NCBI GenBank assembly: GCA_964634815.1
Contig: CAZWMD010000009.1
Location: forward strand, 1 to 64,000
Origin: JALZVT01 sp964634815
GTDB taxonomy: Bacteria > Pseudomonadota > Gammaproteobacteria > Pseudomonadales > Azotimanducaceae
DNA length: 64,000 bases
Reading direction: 5' to 3'
In this document: in pieces, positions 52,778 through 62,892 of the stretch
How positions within the stretch are numbered: position 1 is the stretch's first letter
Layout: every line of letters starts with the position of its first letter
The notes under the pieces: model-generated
Told to the model about the DNA's origin: nothing
What the model saw: only the letters and a program-made list of their open reading frames with translations
Databases searched by the model: none
Position numbers and translations under genes: made by a program

Positions 52778-55642
52778 ATGCGCTCAAACAAGCGATTTTG
52801 CTTTTTTCCTCTCGATCAACGCTCTGCGCCCACTCCAAAGCGCCACAGATTTCCCCGAGCCCTGCTCGGGTACGGCACCCTGGTTGGCAGTCTGCTGTTG
52901 GCGGCCTGCTCAACGAGTGAGCCCAATGTGCTCGCCACAGACTCGGTCCTTGGTTCGAGTGCCGGGAGCACTACGCCTAACACCGTTGTAAAGAGTCCTA
53001 ACGATGATCGTGAGTACCGTTACATCACACTGGACAACAAACTACGGGTTCTGCTGGTTGCAGATCCAGAAACAGACAAGTCGGCTGCCGCCTTGGTGGC
53101 TTTGCGAGGCAGCTTTGATGAACCCGAAGCGCGTCCGGGACTGGCTCACTTCCTTGAACATATGTTGTTCATTGGCACAGAGAAATATCCAAAACTCGAT
53201 GGTTATCAGAATTTCCTGGCTCGCCATGGCGGCAGCAGCAATGCCTACACCTCGGGTGATCACACCAACTATTTTTTTGATGTGCAGCCAGAAGCATTCG
53301 ACGAGGCACTAGATCGATTCGCACAGTTTTTCATCGCGCCACTTTTAGACCCCGCTTACGTCGGCCGCGAGAAGAAAGCAGTTCATAGCGAATACCAACT
53401 GCAACTCAAGGACGACGGTTGGCGCGGATTTGCAGTGCAAAAAAAGAGCATGAACCCGGACCATCCAGGTACGCGGTTTAACATCGGTAGCCTCGAAACC
53501 CTGGATGGCGACGTCCAGAGCGATCTCATCAAGTTTTTCAATGAAAACTACTCCGCAGACCAAATGACACTGGTACTCCTGGATCGATCAACTCTCGACA
53601 ATCAGGAAGCTCTTGTTCGCGAAAAATTCAGCGCAATAAAGAACTACAACATCGGCAAACGGGCTCCCCTACCACCGGCTATCCAAAAAGATCTGTTGCC
53701 CATCGAGGTGAGACATCAGACTCTTAAGGACACCCAGTCACTAAGCTATAATTTCCCGGTACCAAGCCTGTCCGACCATTCAGCGACAAAGCCGGGTGTG
53801 TATATTTCAAATCTGCTCGGCCACGAAGGCCCAGGTAGCCTTTACAACCATCTTCGTGAATTAGGCCTTGTCGAGTCACTGGGCGCCTCCGCTCAGCGAT
53901 TCGATAACGAAAACTCTTTTATTAGTGTGGACATCCAGCTCACAGACGCTGGAGAGTCACAGGTAAGTGTTATTACCGAAGCACTTTTCGACTATATCGA
54001 ACTGATCAAAGCCGAAGGCATCAACCGTTGGCGCTACGACGAACAGGCAGCGCTCGCCAATCTGGCGTTTCGCTTTCGCGAGAAAGGTTCAGCAACCGGA
54101 CTGGTCTACAGCCTTGCCCCGCTTATGGACCAGTACCCGCCAAACGACTTGCTTACCGGCCCACAGTTGATGCGCTCGTTTGATGAGGCGGTAATAAAGC
54201 AGTACCTCAATGAACTAAACCCTGACAACGTAGCAATCACTAGAGCATCTAACGATCAAGTTACCGATCGGGTCGAGGAATGGTTCGAAGTACCCTACGC
54301 TCTGGAAACCACTACGGTGAAATTCCATGAAGCGTCCAATCCTGCACTAAAACTGCCTGCTCCAAACCCATACATACCAAAGCGCCTTGCTCTGGTAGAG
54401 ACAACGCCAAACAATCCCACACTTTCGATCTCTGAAGCTGGTCTGGAATTGTGGAGTGCACCTGATACCGAATTTGGCACTCCCCGATCGAGCGTGTTTT
54501 TGCAGATCTCCAAGCCTGGCGGCATACGAGATGAAGGCGACGCAGCTCGAGCCCGTCTGTACGCGAGGCTTGTGCAAGATGAACTTAACGCAGGAATTTA
54601 CTCTGCCGCACTTGCAGGGCTGGGATACGGAATTAGCAGCTCGGGTTCCGGTTTCAACCTGAACGTTGCCGGTTACAGCGACAAACAACAACTACTCCTT
54701 GGCGACGTGCTCAAATCCTTCAGAAACATGGAGATCAACCAAGAGCGTTTTGAGCTTCTGAAAACCGAAATGCTGACCAACTGGCGCAATTTCAAGTCTG
54801 AGCGACCCTACACTCAGGCGTGGAATGCGCTTCGCGTTGAGCTCAACAGCCAACAATTTGCCCCAGAAGCGCTCGCTGACGCGCTGCAAAAGGTAACCCC
54901 TGAAGACCTAACTCTTTGGCGCAACAAAGCACTGGAAAAAGTGGGTATCAGAGCGCTCTTACACGGCAATCTTGATAACAGCACCGTACAGGCTCTCAAA
55001 CGCAGTCTTAAAGCCAACCTGAATCTTGCGGAAGTGCCTGCAACGACCCCGGCAATTGGTGAGATAAGCGGCACGCGCAATCAAACAGTTGACGTTGATC
55101 ACGACGACTCAGCAACGGTGCTCTATGTCCAGGGCGAAAATGAAACCCATTCGGAACAGGCCCGGTTTGGCTTGCTCAGCCAGTTACTGCGTTCTCCCTA
55201 CTTTACTGCGCTACGAACTGAGCAACAGCTTGGCTATGTTGTGGCCGCAGCCAACGGTCGAATGTATAAAACCCCTGGTCTTGTGTTTATCGTGCAATCT
55301 CCGGTTGCCTCCAGCGAACAGGTGAGAGCCTCGACCATCGAATTTGTCTCTGACTACCAGAAAACAATTCTGGAAATGTCTGCTGAAGAGTTTGCTGCCG
55401 CAAAAGGTGGTTATCTCAATGAGCTGCGAGAGAAAGACAAGAATCAGCATGGCCGAGCCGGTCGTTACTGGAGTGATTTGCTGTTCGACATCACCACTTT
55501 TGATGGTCGCGAGCGGGTGGCAAAGGAAGTGGAGCAGCTAACACAGGAACAGATGGCTCAGGCCGTCAAAATGCTGGGAGCAAAGCTTGAGTCTGAATAT
55601 TTCCAGGTCTCCAGTCCTGGCAAGTTTAAATCAGATGCCTAA
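52778..55642 (+). CDS. M16 (insulinase/pitrilysin) metalloprotease, lipoprotein
   Basis: A 954-residue zinc protease. The start carries a basic stretch, then a hydrophobic segment with lipobox LLLAACST, so it is probably an inner-face periplasmic or outer-membrane lipoprotein. The zinc motif HFLEHMLF (HxxEH) lies at about 126, with the following Glu in the EALDRFAQFF helix region. The rest has the four-domain architecture of the pitrilysin group, with TALRTEQQLGYVVAAANG near the C-terminus, the conserved R/Y loop of this group. Length is in the usual 950-residue range. It converges with the GT gene with a 4-nt overlap. Confidence 0.9.
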   Translation: MRSNKRFCFFPLDQRSAPTPKRHRFPRALLGYGTLVGSLLLAACSTSEPNVLATDSVLGSSAGSTTPNTVVKSPNDDREYRYITLDNKLRVLLVADPETDKSAAALVALRGSFDEPEARPGLAHFLEHMLFIGTEKYPKLDGYQNFLARHGGSSNAYTSGDHTNYFFDVQPEAFDEALDRFAQFFIAPLLDPAYVGREKKAVHSEYQLQLKDDGWRGFAVQKKSMNPDHPGTRFNIGSLETLDGDVQSDLIKFFNENYSADQMTLVLLDRSTLDNQEALVREKFSAIKNYNIGKRAPLPPAIQKDLLPIEVRHQTLKDTQSLSYNFPVPSLSDHSATKPGVYISNLLGHEGPGSLYNHLRELGLVESLGASAQRFDNENSFISVDIQLTDAGESQVSVITEALFDYIELIKAEGINRWRYDEQAALANLAFRFREKGSATGLVYSLAPLMDQYPPNDLLTGPQLMRSFDEAVIKQYLNELNPDNVAITRASNDQVTDRVEEWFEVPYALETTTVKFHEASNPALKLPAPNPYIPKRLALVETTPNNPTLSISEAGLELWSAPDTEFGTPRSSVFLQISKPGGIRDEGDAARARLYARLVQDELNAGIYSAALAGLGYGISSSGSGFNLNVAGYSDKQQLLLGDVLKSFRNMEINQERFELLKTEMLTNWRNFKSERPYTQAWNALRVELNSQQFAPEALADALQKVTPEDLTLWRNKALEKVGIRALLHGNLDNSTVQALKRSLKANLNLAEVPATTPAIGEISGTRNQTVDVDHDDSATVLYVQGENETHSEQARFGLLSQLLRSPYFTALRTEQQLGYVVAAANGRMYKTPGLVFIVQSPVASSEQVRASTIEFVSDYQKTILEMSAEEFAAAKGGYLNELREKDKNQHGRAGRYWSDLLFDITTFDGRERVAKEVEQLTQEQMAQAVKMLGAKLESEYFQVSSPGKFKSDA

Positions 55643-58600
55643 CGCTTAAGCCAAGGCCAAACAGTCCTCGGTGGGGAGGCAAGTGACATGTCATCCCCGT
55701 TTAAACTCAGGTTTGGGTTGTAAAAAGGGTCCTGTTCCAGGGCATCACCCCAACGACGCTGCATGTAATGCACTTCTTTCTCAAATCGCTGAAACTTGTC
55801 GTCATCCATATCGGAGCCGCGACTGGCTGATTCCATATGAAATAATGTCGCATGCGGCGTCCACAAATTACGATAACCAGCCTCCCTTAGCCTCAGACAA
55901 AAGTCGACATCATTAAAAGCAACGGCCAGGTTTGTTTCATCCAAACCACCTAGTTCCTCATAGACTGAGCGCTTAACAACCAGGCACGCACCTGTTGACC
56001 CCGAAAGTTCCTGGCAAAGCTGCAGCCGGCCGAAGTAGCCTGGGTGAGCCACATCAACGTTTCTATGAAGATGATTTGCCACGCCCATAACACCAAGCAC
56101 AACCCCACCATGTTGAACACTGCGATCGGCATAAAGCAGACGGGCACCCACACTACCCACGCCTTCCCGGACAGCCAGAGCCATCATCTCACTTAACCAG
56201 TCGTCTTCTATCATTTGGATGTCGTCGTTTAACAAACAAAGATATTCAGATTCAACATGATCTACCGCAAAGTTGTTGATCGCTGAATAGTTGAACGGCT
56301 TGTCGTAGCGCAGCACCCGAACATTCGCTTCCTTTTCAAGGGACTCAAGCAACGCAAGAGCAGCTTCATCACGACTGCCGTTATCGATAACGACCACTTT
56401 TACATTTTCATAACTGGTTTGATTCAGCAATCCAGCCATACAGTCACCGAGCAGTTGCGCGTTATCGCGAGTAGGCACGATAACGGAAACTTCTGGCCGC
56501 TTTTTAGGTAGAGGCCAGCGAACACGTAAATACCCGCCTACTCCAGCAGGTTCTACGACAACGCCAGCTTCGTCTTGCAGATGCTCCTGCACCGCACGCA
56601 CACCTGCAGCCACTGCTCGATCCAGGTGGTCAGTAGAAAAAGAACCCGAGCCACTAAAGACTCGCCAGTGATAAAGAATATGGGGAATATGAGCGATGCG
56701 ATTGGGCTGAGAGTACTTCACTACCCGTAACGCAAGATCGTGATCCTGACTTCCGTCAAGATCACATCTCAGGCCACCAAGCTTCTTTATGAGTTCTGCA
56801 CGATAAACCCCAAGATGGCTGATGCAATTCTGGCCCAATAACAGTTCGTAGTTAAAACTCGACTTAAAGTAGGGTTCGTATCGGACACCATGCTCATCAA
56901 TCTTGTCTTCGTCGCTGAATAGCAAATCAAGCTCCGGGTTCTGATTGAGCTCATTCACCACCATATAAAGCGCTCGAGCAGACAGAACGTCATCGTGATC
57001 AAGCAGTGCAACAAACTCACCCTCAACCATCTCCAGAGCACTATTGGTACAGTTAGCTATTCCACCCTGCTCGTCCCGAAAAACATAACGCACTCGGGCA
57101 TCGCGTTTTGCATACTCCTTAATAAGACGGCGTGGCTCATCTTGAGGTGAGTGATCGTCGGCAATACACAGCTCCCAGTTGTCATAAGTCTGGGCTAAAA
57201 CTGAATCAATACAGGCCTGCAGGTACTCAGGAGATGTGTTGTAGACCGGCAACACAACCGACACCAACGGCTGATACTTGAAGCCTTGGTGATGACGACG
57301 CATGGCGTCAAGATCAGCCTGTGAGAACGTATCGTACTTCGCTATCCATTCTATGTAACTTTCGCCAGTGGCGTGCGACAGCCCAAGCCTCTTGGCGGCA
57401 GCTGTCTGGTTTCGCAATCGTTTAACGCTGTCAATCAGTCCTCGCTGTTTCAACCCGGCAATAGCACGACGCCGCCCATCTGGTGAACGCAAAGCCCGGA
57501 TAACCGAGCCGGTGGCGCTGGATGACTGACCAAGACGGCGCAAGAGTGGATTTTTTCCAGCCTGCAGCCCACGGCCGATAAGTCGAAGTGGCGCCGAAAA
57601 CCGCCAGGAAGTACTGGCTTCCATTTGCCGGATATGATCAGTTAGCTTCAATGCCAGAGTTTCGTTGTGAACACTTTGTTGACTGGTATCGGCGAGACTC
57701 TGTTGTACGTCTGTTAGCAAGTTACGGACTTCAGACAGCTCTTGTCGCAGAGCTGCTTCGCGGGCTTCTATCTGCGCCAGTTGCTCTTCTCTCTGCGCTA
57801 ATTGACTCTCACTCTGGGCCAGTTGCTCCTCGTGCTGTGCATTGCTTTCTCCAAGCAACAACACGTCTCTTTCCAATTCAACGCGCTCTTGATTCAAACG
57901 CTGAGTGGTTTGTACCGCTTCATGACGTTGCGCATCAATACGACTGAGCTCACTGCGTAAACCCAGAATATCTGATGCTTGCCGCGCTTCTCGATGCAGC
58001 GGTAGAGACATGCTATTGAATTTCTCTCGAACCTGACGCTCCTGCGCGGGCGACAGCTGGGTGAGCCATTCGATGGCCTTGCTCTGAGATGCACCAACGC
58101 CAAGCACCCCAAGGCCATGACCATGCTCGAACGCAAAAGACGGATATTGAGTAGAAATCTCGCGCCAAAATTCTTGTACGCCGAAGTCACGTTCATACAC
58201 GTTAATGTCATGAAAAAGCACTACCGCTCTGTCACTGAGCTTGGGTAGCCAAGTTTCGAAATCATGGCTCACCGCATCAAGCGTATGTAACCCGTCGATA
58301 TGTAACAGATCGATACTGCCATCCGCAAACTTGCCGACTGCATTGTCAAAGGTTGTTCGCACCAAATCAGAAAACGCCGCATAGCGTTGATCATGATATT
58401 CTTTCAGCTCGATGTAGGTTTCGCTCGGATAGTCTCCGGTATGCGAGTCACCGTCCCAGGTATCTATGGCATGTGCACGAGTAGGCAGCTCGAGATGTTT
58501 GATCGCCTGACAAAATGCACAGTAGGAAACTCCGCCGTGGGTGCCAAGCTCAACCAGGCTGTCCGGTGCTACCGCGTCAATAATCCAGAAAGCAAAAGGC

Positions 58601-58677
58601 AAATGACCAATCCACGCACTTGAAATATCAATGCGCTCGGGGTGCAAGGTCATGATCGGGCGATTTAGTTTCTGCAT
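55639..58677 (-). CDS. Methyltransferase-coiled coil-GT2-GT2 fusion protein
   Basis: A 1012-residue fusion. Residues 1-210 form a class I SAM methyltransferase-like domain (SLVELGTHGGVSYCAF motif I, then IDLLHIDGLHTLDAVSHDF and LFHDINVYERDF) of the Methyltransf_24 type. About 225-360 is a Gln/Glu-rich coiled coil with repeated EEQLAQ/SQLAQ units. A GT2 domain (SVVLPVYNTSPEYLQACIDS, ADDHS, DHDDVLS) covers about 455-680 and a second GT2 domain (SVIVPTRDNAQLL, VIDNGS, LLNDDI) about 720-990. Such proteins usually build and modify surface polysaccharides. No membrane helices are seen. Confidence 0.87.
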   Translation of the reverse strand: MQKLNRPIMTLHPERIDISSAWIGHLPFAFWIIDAVAPDSLVELGTHGGVSYCAFCQAIKHLELPTRAHAIDTWDGDSHTGDYPSETYIELKEYHDQRYAAFSDLVRTTFDNAVGKFADGSIDLLHIDGLHTLDAVSHDFETWLPKLSDRAVVLFHDINVYERDFGVQEFWREISTQYPSFAFEHGHGLGVLGVGASQSKAIEWLTQLSPAQERQVREKFNSMSLPLHREARQASDILGLRSELSRIDAQRHEAVQTTQRLNQERVELERDVLLLGESNAQHEEQLAQSESQLAQREEQLAQIEAREAALRQELSEVRNLLTDVQQSLADTSQQSVHNETLALKLTDHIRQMEASTSWRFSAPLRLIGRGLQAGKNPLLRRLGQSSSATGSVIRALRSPDGRRRAIAGLKQRGLIDSVKRLRNQTAAAKRLGLSHATGESYIEWIAKYDTFSQADLDAMRRHHQGFKYQPLVSVVLPVYNTSPEYLQACIDSVLAQTYDNWELCIADDHSPQDEPRRLIKEYAKRDARVRYVFRDEQGGIANCTNSALEMVEGEFVALLDHDDVLSARALYMVVNELNQNPELDLLFSDEDKIDEHGVRYEPYFKSSFNYELLLGQNCISHLGVYRAELIKKLGGLRCDLDGSQDHDLALRVVKYSQPNRIAHIPHILYHWRVFSGSGSFSTDHLDRAVAAGVRAVQEHLQDEAGVVVEPAGVGGYLRVRWPLPKKRPEVSVIVPTRDNAQLLGDCMAGLLNQTSYENVKVVVIDNGSRDEAALALLESLEKEANVRVLRYDKPFNYSAINNFAVDHVESEYLCLLNDDIQMIEDDWLSEMMALAVREGVGSVGARLLYADRSVQHGGVVLGVMGVANHLHRNVDVAHPGYFGRLQLCQELSGSTGACLVVKRSVYEELGGLDETNLAVAFNDVDFCLRLREAGYRNLWTPHATLFHMESASRGSDMDDDKFQRFEKEVHYMQRRWGDALEQDPFYNPNLSLNGDDMSLASPPRTVWPWLKR

Positions 58678-58830
58678 CTTCTACATCAGAGCTCTTGAAA
58701 TTCGAAACCTGTTTTCCGGGCCATATCCTGATAAACCAGCACAGTGTACAGATCGTTCGAGATGAATCTATCCTCAGACGCAGCCAGGGTTAAATCGGCC
58801 AAGGTTAGCCACCTCATTTAGGCCGCTCCT

Positions 58831-60939
58831 TCAACTCGATGGCACACGATAATTCAAATCACGAGCGTAGGGTGGCAGCGAATCCAGCAAGGTTCTGCCG
58901 TAGCGCTTCGTTACGAGCCGCTTGTCGAGGCAGGTAATCAGTCCGTGATCGCCTTCGTGTCTAATCAGACGACCACAGGATTGCACCAGTCTGATGATAG
59001 CGTCGGGTACTGAGATATCCATAAACGCGTTGCGCCCCTGCGACTCTACCCATTCCGCCAATGCTTGATCCAACGGATCATCTGGCACAGAGAAAGGCAG
59101 CTTCACCAGGATGACATGGCGACAATAATCGTCAGGCAAATCCACCCCTTCTGCAAAACTTGCGACTCCAGCCAGGTAAGCAGCTTCTCCAGCGTCCACA
59201 CTAGCCCGGTGTTCGTTCATGAGTTTCTGTTTACTTCCTGATCCCTGCCAGCGGATAGAATCAGACAAATCCATCGGTAACAAAGCCCGAACTTCCTTCA
59301 ACTGGCGCCAGGACGTGAAAAGAATCAGCGCGCTGGTCCGTTCTGCAAGCAAACCAGGCAAGAGCTGGGCTACCTCCGCAGAATGCCCTGCAAAATCCCT
59401 GGGTTCCGTCTGCATTTCAGGAACTCGAAATGCAGCAATCCGGGCGTAGTCAAAAGGACTTGGTATACGTTGCGCCGCACAGCCCTCGGGCAGCCCTGCC
59501 CGCTCGAGAAAGCTATCGAAGTCTCCGGCGGCGGTTAAGGTGGCCGAAGTACAGATCGCTGCTTCAGCAACGTTCCACAGGGCATCCATCAACAAATCTC
59601 CGGGCAACAGCGGAGCGCTGATGAGCTCATAGTCTTCGAACTGTTGATTAACCCAGCGAGCCCGTTCGGGGGCAGATTTATCCGCCCCATCGAGAGTCAC
59701 CGGTTTAGCGTAGTCATGCATTAGACCAACAATAGATTCTGCTCTTGCCTGAAACTGTCCAACAGCACCTAACCAGTCTTCCGCCTCGAAGGCGTTGCTC
59801 CATTGACGATCCCCATCGAGCACTTCCTGCAGCATGTCTCGAACAGTTTCCAGCGCGGATTCTATCGACTCGGCACCCGGTATCGCAGCCCCGGCCGCGG
59901 AGACGATATTCTCTGGCACTTCGCCATACACAAATCGATAAGTGAGTAGCTCATCATCCCGCGCGTCAAAGGGCAGCTCGGCAATGAGATCTGACAGGGC
60001 ATGCAGAACCTCTGAGAACAGCGTGCAATCCGCAGCCAGGTTTTGCGCCACACTTTCAAGCTCTCGGGGGCGGCCAAATCGCTGAGTTAGCGTTGCAACG
60101 CCGGAGGCTACGGTATCAAGCCACTGCAACGCACTACGAAGCCTGGCGCGGTGGGTGAAATGTTGCTGCGTCTTGCCCGGCAAATGATGAGCTTCATCGA
60201 TGATGTAGATACAGTCTTCCGGGTCGGGCAATACCGCTCCCCCGCCGAGGCTCAGATCTGCCAACAACAGATCATGGTTGACCACAATGACATCTGCCCC
60301 TTCCAATTCGCCTCTGGATCGAAAGAACGGACACTGCTTGAAGTAGCTACAACGATTGTTGCTACAGCCCCGATGATCAGTGGTCACACCACGCCACAGC
60401 TCCGGCTCTATGCCGTCTTCCCAGGAATCCACTTCCCCGTCCCAGTGACCCGCGCCAAACTCGCTAAGCATCCGCTCGTAGAGTGCTCGGCCCTCCGCGT
60501 CTACTGACTCCAGGGTGGGAATCAGCTGTTGCTGAGCATCTCCCTGCAGATTGTCATCGAGCCGTTTAAGGCAGACATAACGCTGACGCCCTTTGGCCAG
60601 AGCAAAACTGAACCGAATACCCGCATTGTTTTGAAGATCAGGCAAATCCCGCAAGATCACCTGTTCCTGCAATGCCACAGTTGCGGTGGAGATAACCACT
60701 CGCTTACCCGTGGCCTTGCCGATGGGGATGGCGGCCAGCGCATAGGCCGCCGTCTTACCTGTGCCCGTGCCCGCCTCAATGGCAGCAACTCTGGGTCTTG
60801 CCCCCGAAAGTGTTCGAGCCACCAGCGCGATCATCTCCCGCTGGCCCCGTCGGCTCTTGAAATCTCGAGCTCCCAGCCAGTTACGATAACCTTGCTGGAT
60901 TTCTGTTTTCACCTCATCGCTAAGCGTACTGACTGACAT
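58831..60939 (-). CDS. dinG: ATP-dependent DNA helicase DinG
   Basis: A 702-residue Fe-S superfamily-2 helicase that unwinds R-loops and DNA during repair. Walker A is AIEAGTGTGKTAAYAL. The four cluster Cys are in RYVCLKRL and GCSNNRCSYFKQCPFF, followed by VNHDLLLADLSLGGG, the Walker B/DEAH box IIDEAHHLPG and C-terminal motifs FAEGVDLPDDYCRHVILVKLPF and QSCGRLIRHEGDHG. Length and motifs match DinG from Pseudomonas and E. coli. It is divergent from the sorbosone-dehydrogenase-like gene. Confidence 0.93.
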   Translation of the reverse strand: MSVSTLSDEVKTEIQQGYRNWLGARDFKSRRGQREMIALVARTLSGARPRVAAIEAGTGTGKTAAYALAAIPIGKATGKRVVISTATVALQEQVILRDLPDLQNNAGIRFSFALAKGRQRYVCLKRLDDNLQGDAQQQLIPTLESVDAEGRALYERMLSEFGAGHWDGEVDSWEDGIEPELWRGVTTDHRGCSNNRCSYFKQCPFFRSRGELEGADVIVVNHDLLLADLSLGGGAVLPDPEDCIYIIDEAHHLPGKTQQHFTHRARLRSALQWLDTVASGVATLTQRFGRPRELESVAQNLAADCTLFSEVLHALSDLIAELPFDARDDELLTYRFVYGEVPENIVSAAGAAIPGAESIESALETVRDMLQEVLDGDRQWSNAFEAEDWLGAVGQFQARAESIVGLMHDYAKPVTLDGADKSAPERARWVNQQFEDYELISAPLLPGDLLMDALWNVAEAAICTSATLTAAGDFDSFLERAGLPEGCAAQRIPSPFDYARIAAFRVPEMQTEPRDFAGHSAEVAQLLPGLLAERTSALILFTSWRQLKEVRALLPMDLSDSIRWQGSGSKQKLMNEHRASVDAGEAAYLAGVASFAEGVDLPDDYCRHVILVKLPFSVPDDPLDQALAEWVESQGRNAFMDISVPDAIIRLVQSCGRLIRHEGDHGLITCLDKRLVTKRYGRTLLDSLPPYARDLNYRVPSS

Positions 60940-61073
60940 GTGATGGCGGCAGAATTCCTGAAGATCGGGTCGCTAAAAAGCGCTGGGGCGACTTTCTGGC
61001 GATGCAGTATTCAAAGTGACGTTACAATGGCGCAGTTTAGACGATCCGCCTATGTCGCAGTAGAGGACAAACC

Positions 61074-62225
61074 ATGCTCAAAATACAGAAACCTAATGTT
61101 GCGGTCCTGACTGGACTGCTGGCCTGCATCGCCGGCATCGCCTCCCCGGCCACCCTGGCGGTGAAACCCGACGTCACCAGGCTGGCACTTCCACCTGGTT
61201 TTAGCATTGAGGTGGTGACCAGCGAGGTACCCAATGCAAGGCAAATGGCGCTGTCGGAAAATGGCGTGCTGTACGTCGGTAGCCGCCGGGCCGGCAACGT
61301 CTATGCGGTGACTAACTGGCAGTCGACTCCACCTGAAGCAATCAAGGTCCAAACCATTGCCTCTGGACTGAAGATGCCCAGCGGACTGGTATGGCACAAC
61401 AACAATCTTTACGTAGGCGCGCTGAATCAAATACTGAGCTTTGAGAACATCGATGAACACCTGGCATCGCCGATTGTTCCCAAAATCATCACCGACACAC
61501 TACCCGACAAAGAGCATCATGGCTGGAAGTATCTGGCGATCGGACCAGACGGAGATTTGTTTGTACCGGTAGGTGCCCCTTGCAATATCTGCAAGTCAAA
61601 AGACCCCAGGTTCGCCTCCATCTTAAAAATGAATCTGAAAACAGGTGCCGCCAGTCTCTATGCTGAGGGGGTAAGAAATACGGTGGGTATGGCCACACAC
61701 CCAGACACCAAAGTGCTGTACTTCACCGACAATGGTCGCGACAGGCTAGGTGATGACGTACCGGCAGAAGAGATTAATCGCGTAACAACTCCTGGGCGAC
61801 ACTACGGTTACCCCTACGTGCACGCTGGCGATATTCAAGATCCAAAGTTTGGCGACGGTCACAAAGGAGAAGACTACGAGCCACCACTGCTGAAGATTCA
61901 GGCACACTCGGCGGCGCTGGGTATCGATTTCTATACCGCAGAACATGCGGGGCGAACGTTTCCTGAACGCTACAAAAACGCATTGTTTATCGCCGAACAC
62001 GGCTCGTGGAATCGGACGGAAAAGGTCGGTTATCGGGTGAGCGTCATGTTCGAGACCAGCGAGGGGCCGCAATACGCGCCGTTCATTACTGGCTGGCTCG
62101 AAGGCCAGGCCAATTGGGGCAGACCTAACGACGTATTAGTGACGCCAAAAGGCAATTTGCTAATCTCCGACGATCAGACCGGCAGCATCTATCGCGTGAG
62201 TTATACCTCTTTAGATAAGTTCTAG
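61074..62225 (+). CDS. Exported sorbosone-dehydrogenase-like (PQQ-type sugar dehydrogenase) protein
   Basis: A 383-residue exported beta-propeller protein. A signal peptide (VAVLTGLLACIAGIASPATLA) is followed by the family blocks LPPGFSIEVVTSEVPNARQM, VGSRRAGNVY, GPDGDLFVPVGAPCNICKS, AEGVRNTVGMATHPDTKVLYFTDNGRD and FIAEHGSWNR. These match the soluble sorbosone/glucose dehydrogenase family, whose members bind PQQ, though PQQ synthesis genes are not in this window. A Cys pair in CNICKS may form a disulfide. It has an AGAGGAC site before ATG. Substrate not known. Confidence 0.85.
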   Translation: MLKIQKPNVAVLTGLLACIAGIASPATLAVKPDVTRLALPPGFSIEVVTSEVPNARQMALSENGVLYVGSRRAGNVYAVTNWQSTPPEAIKVQTIASGLKMPSGLVWHNNNLYVGALNQILSFENIDEHLASPIVPKIITDTLPDKEHHGWKYLAIGPDGDLFVPVGAPCNICKSKDPRFASILKMNLKTGAASLYAEGVRNTVGMATHPDTKVLYFTDNGRDRLGDDVPAEEINRVTTPGRHYGYPYVHAGDIQDPKFGDGHKGEDYEPPLLKIQAHSAALGIDFYTAEHAGRTFPERYKNALFIAEHGSWNRTEKVGYRVSVMFETSEGPQYAPFITGWLEGQANWGRPNDVLVTPKGNLLISDDQTGSIYRVSYTSLDKF

Positions 62226-62230
62226 CTGCT

Positions 62231-62264
62231 GGAGTTCTAAAAGAGCCGGAGTTCTAAAAGAACA
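62231..62264. repeat. 17-bp tandem duplication at the sorbosone-dehydrogenase/transglycosylase junction
   Basis: GGAGTTCTAAAAGAGCC (62231-62247) is followed by GGAGTTCTAAAAGAACA (62248-62264). The second copy contains the stop (CTA, 62254-62256) of the minus-strand transglycosylase, and the first copy repeats it. A 14-bp palindrome AAAAAACGTTTTTT (62264-62277) follows inside the gene end. Confidence 0.7.
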
Positions 62265-62889
62265 AAAAACGTTTTTTGCGCTCAAGCCTTTTTCGACATC
62301 CGTTGAGCTGAGTCTGGTACTGGGTTGCGCGAGCCGCTACGGTACGAGCATAACGTTGTACCTGTGGTTTCCTACGATAACTGCCTCGAGCGTAGCCTCC
62401 CTGCCCCTCGTGATAGGCCAGATAGAGTTGCTCAGCGTTGCTCTTGGCGATCCCCAGTTTCTTGTGTGACACCGTGTTGTACCAGCCAATGAAATCAACC
62501 GCATCAGAGAACTTGTTTCTATCCGCAAGCACACTACGGGTAGCACGCTTGTAGGTATCCCAAGTGCCATTTGTGGCTTGAGCATAGCCATAAGCGCTTG
62601 AAGGCCGTTTCCAGGGAACAACGCCCAAGAGTTTTTTCCTCGGCGGTCGAGCGCGCGAATCGAAACTTGATTCGCGCTGCACAAACGCCATTTGCACTGC
62701 AATCGGTACGCCCCACCGACGCTCGCTTTTTGCTGCTGCCTTAAACCATTTGGGATGTTCCTGAAATATCGAGCAGAGATTATCCTGACGTGCTGGTGGT
62801 TGGCTTGCACAGCCTTTCACAAACAGCAACACCATCACTGCACTAAAGATCAGTCCACAACGTAAAAGTACTTTCTGTCGCTTACACAT
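62254..62889 (-). CDS. Lytic-transglycosylase-like (SLT fold) lipoprotein
   Basis: A 211-residue protein with a lipoprotein-type start (LIFSAVMVLLFVKGC, Cys at about 27) and a lysozyme-like domain: WGVPIAVQMAFVQRESSFDS has the catalytic Glu position of SLT transglycosylases, then SAYGYAQATNGTWDTYK and FIGWYN, which match the G-Y-x-Q and later blocks. A very basic C-terminus (RKRLERKKRF) follows. It probably cleaves peptidoglycan from the membrane. It starts 3 bp after the ligA stop, so the two are likely co-transcribed. Confidence 0.8.
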   Translation of the reverse strand: MCKRQKVLLRCGLIFSAVMVLLFVKGCASQPPARQDNLCSIFQEHPKWFKAAAKSERRWGVPIAVQMAFVQRESSFDSRARPPRKKLLGVVPWKRPSSAYGYAQATNGTWDTYKRATRSVLADRNKFSDAVDFIGWYNTVSHKKLGIAKSNAEQLYLAYHEGQGGYARGSYRRKPQVQRYARTVAARATQYQTQLNGCRKRLERKKRFLFF

Positions 62890-62892
62890 GAG

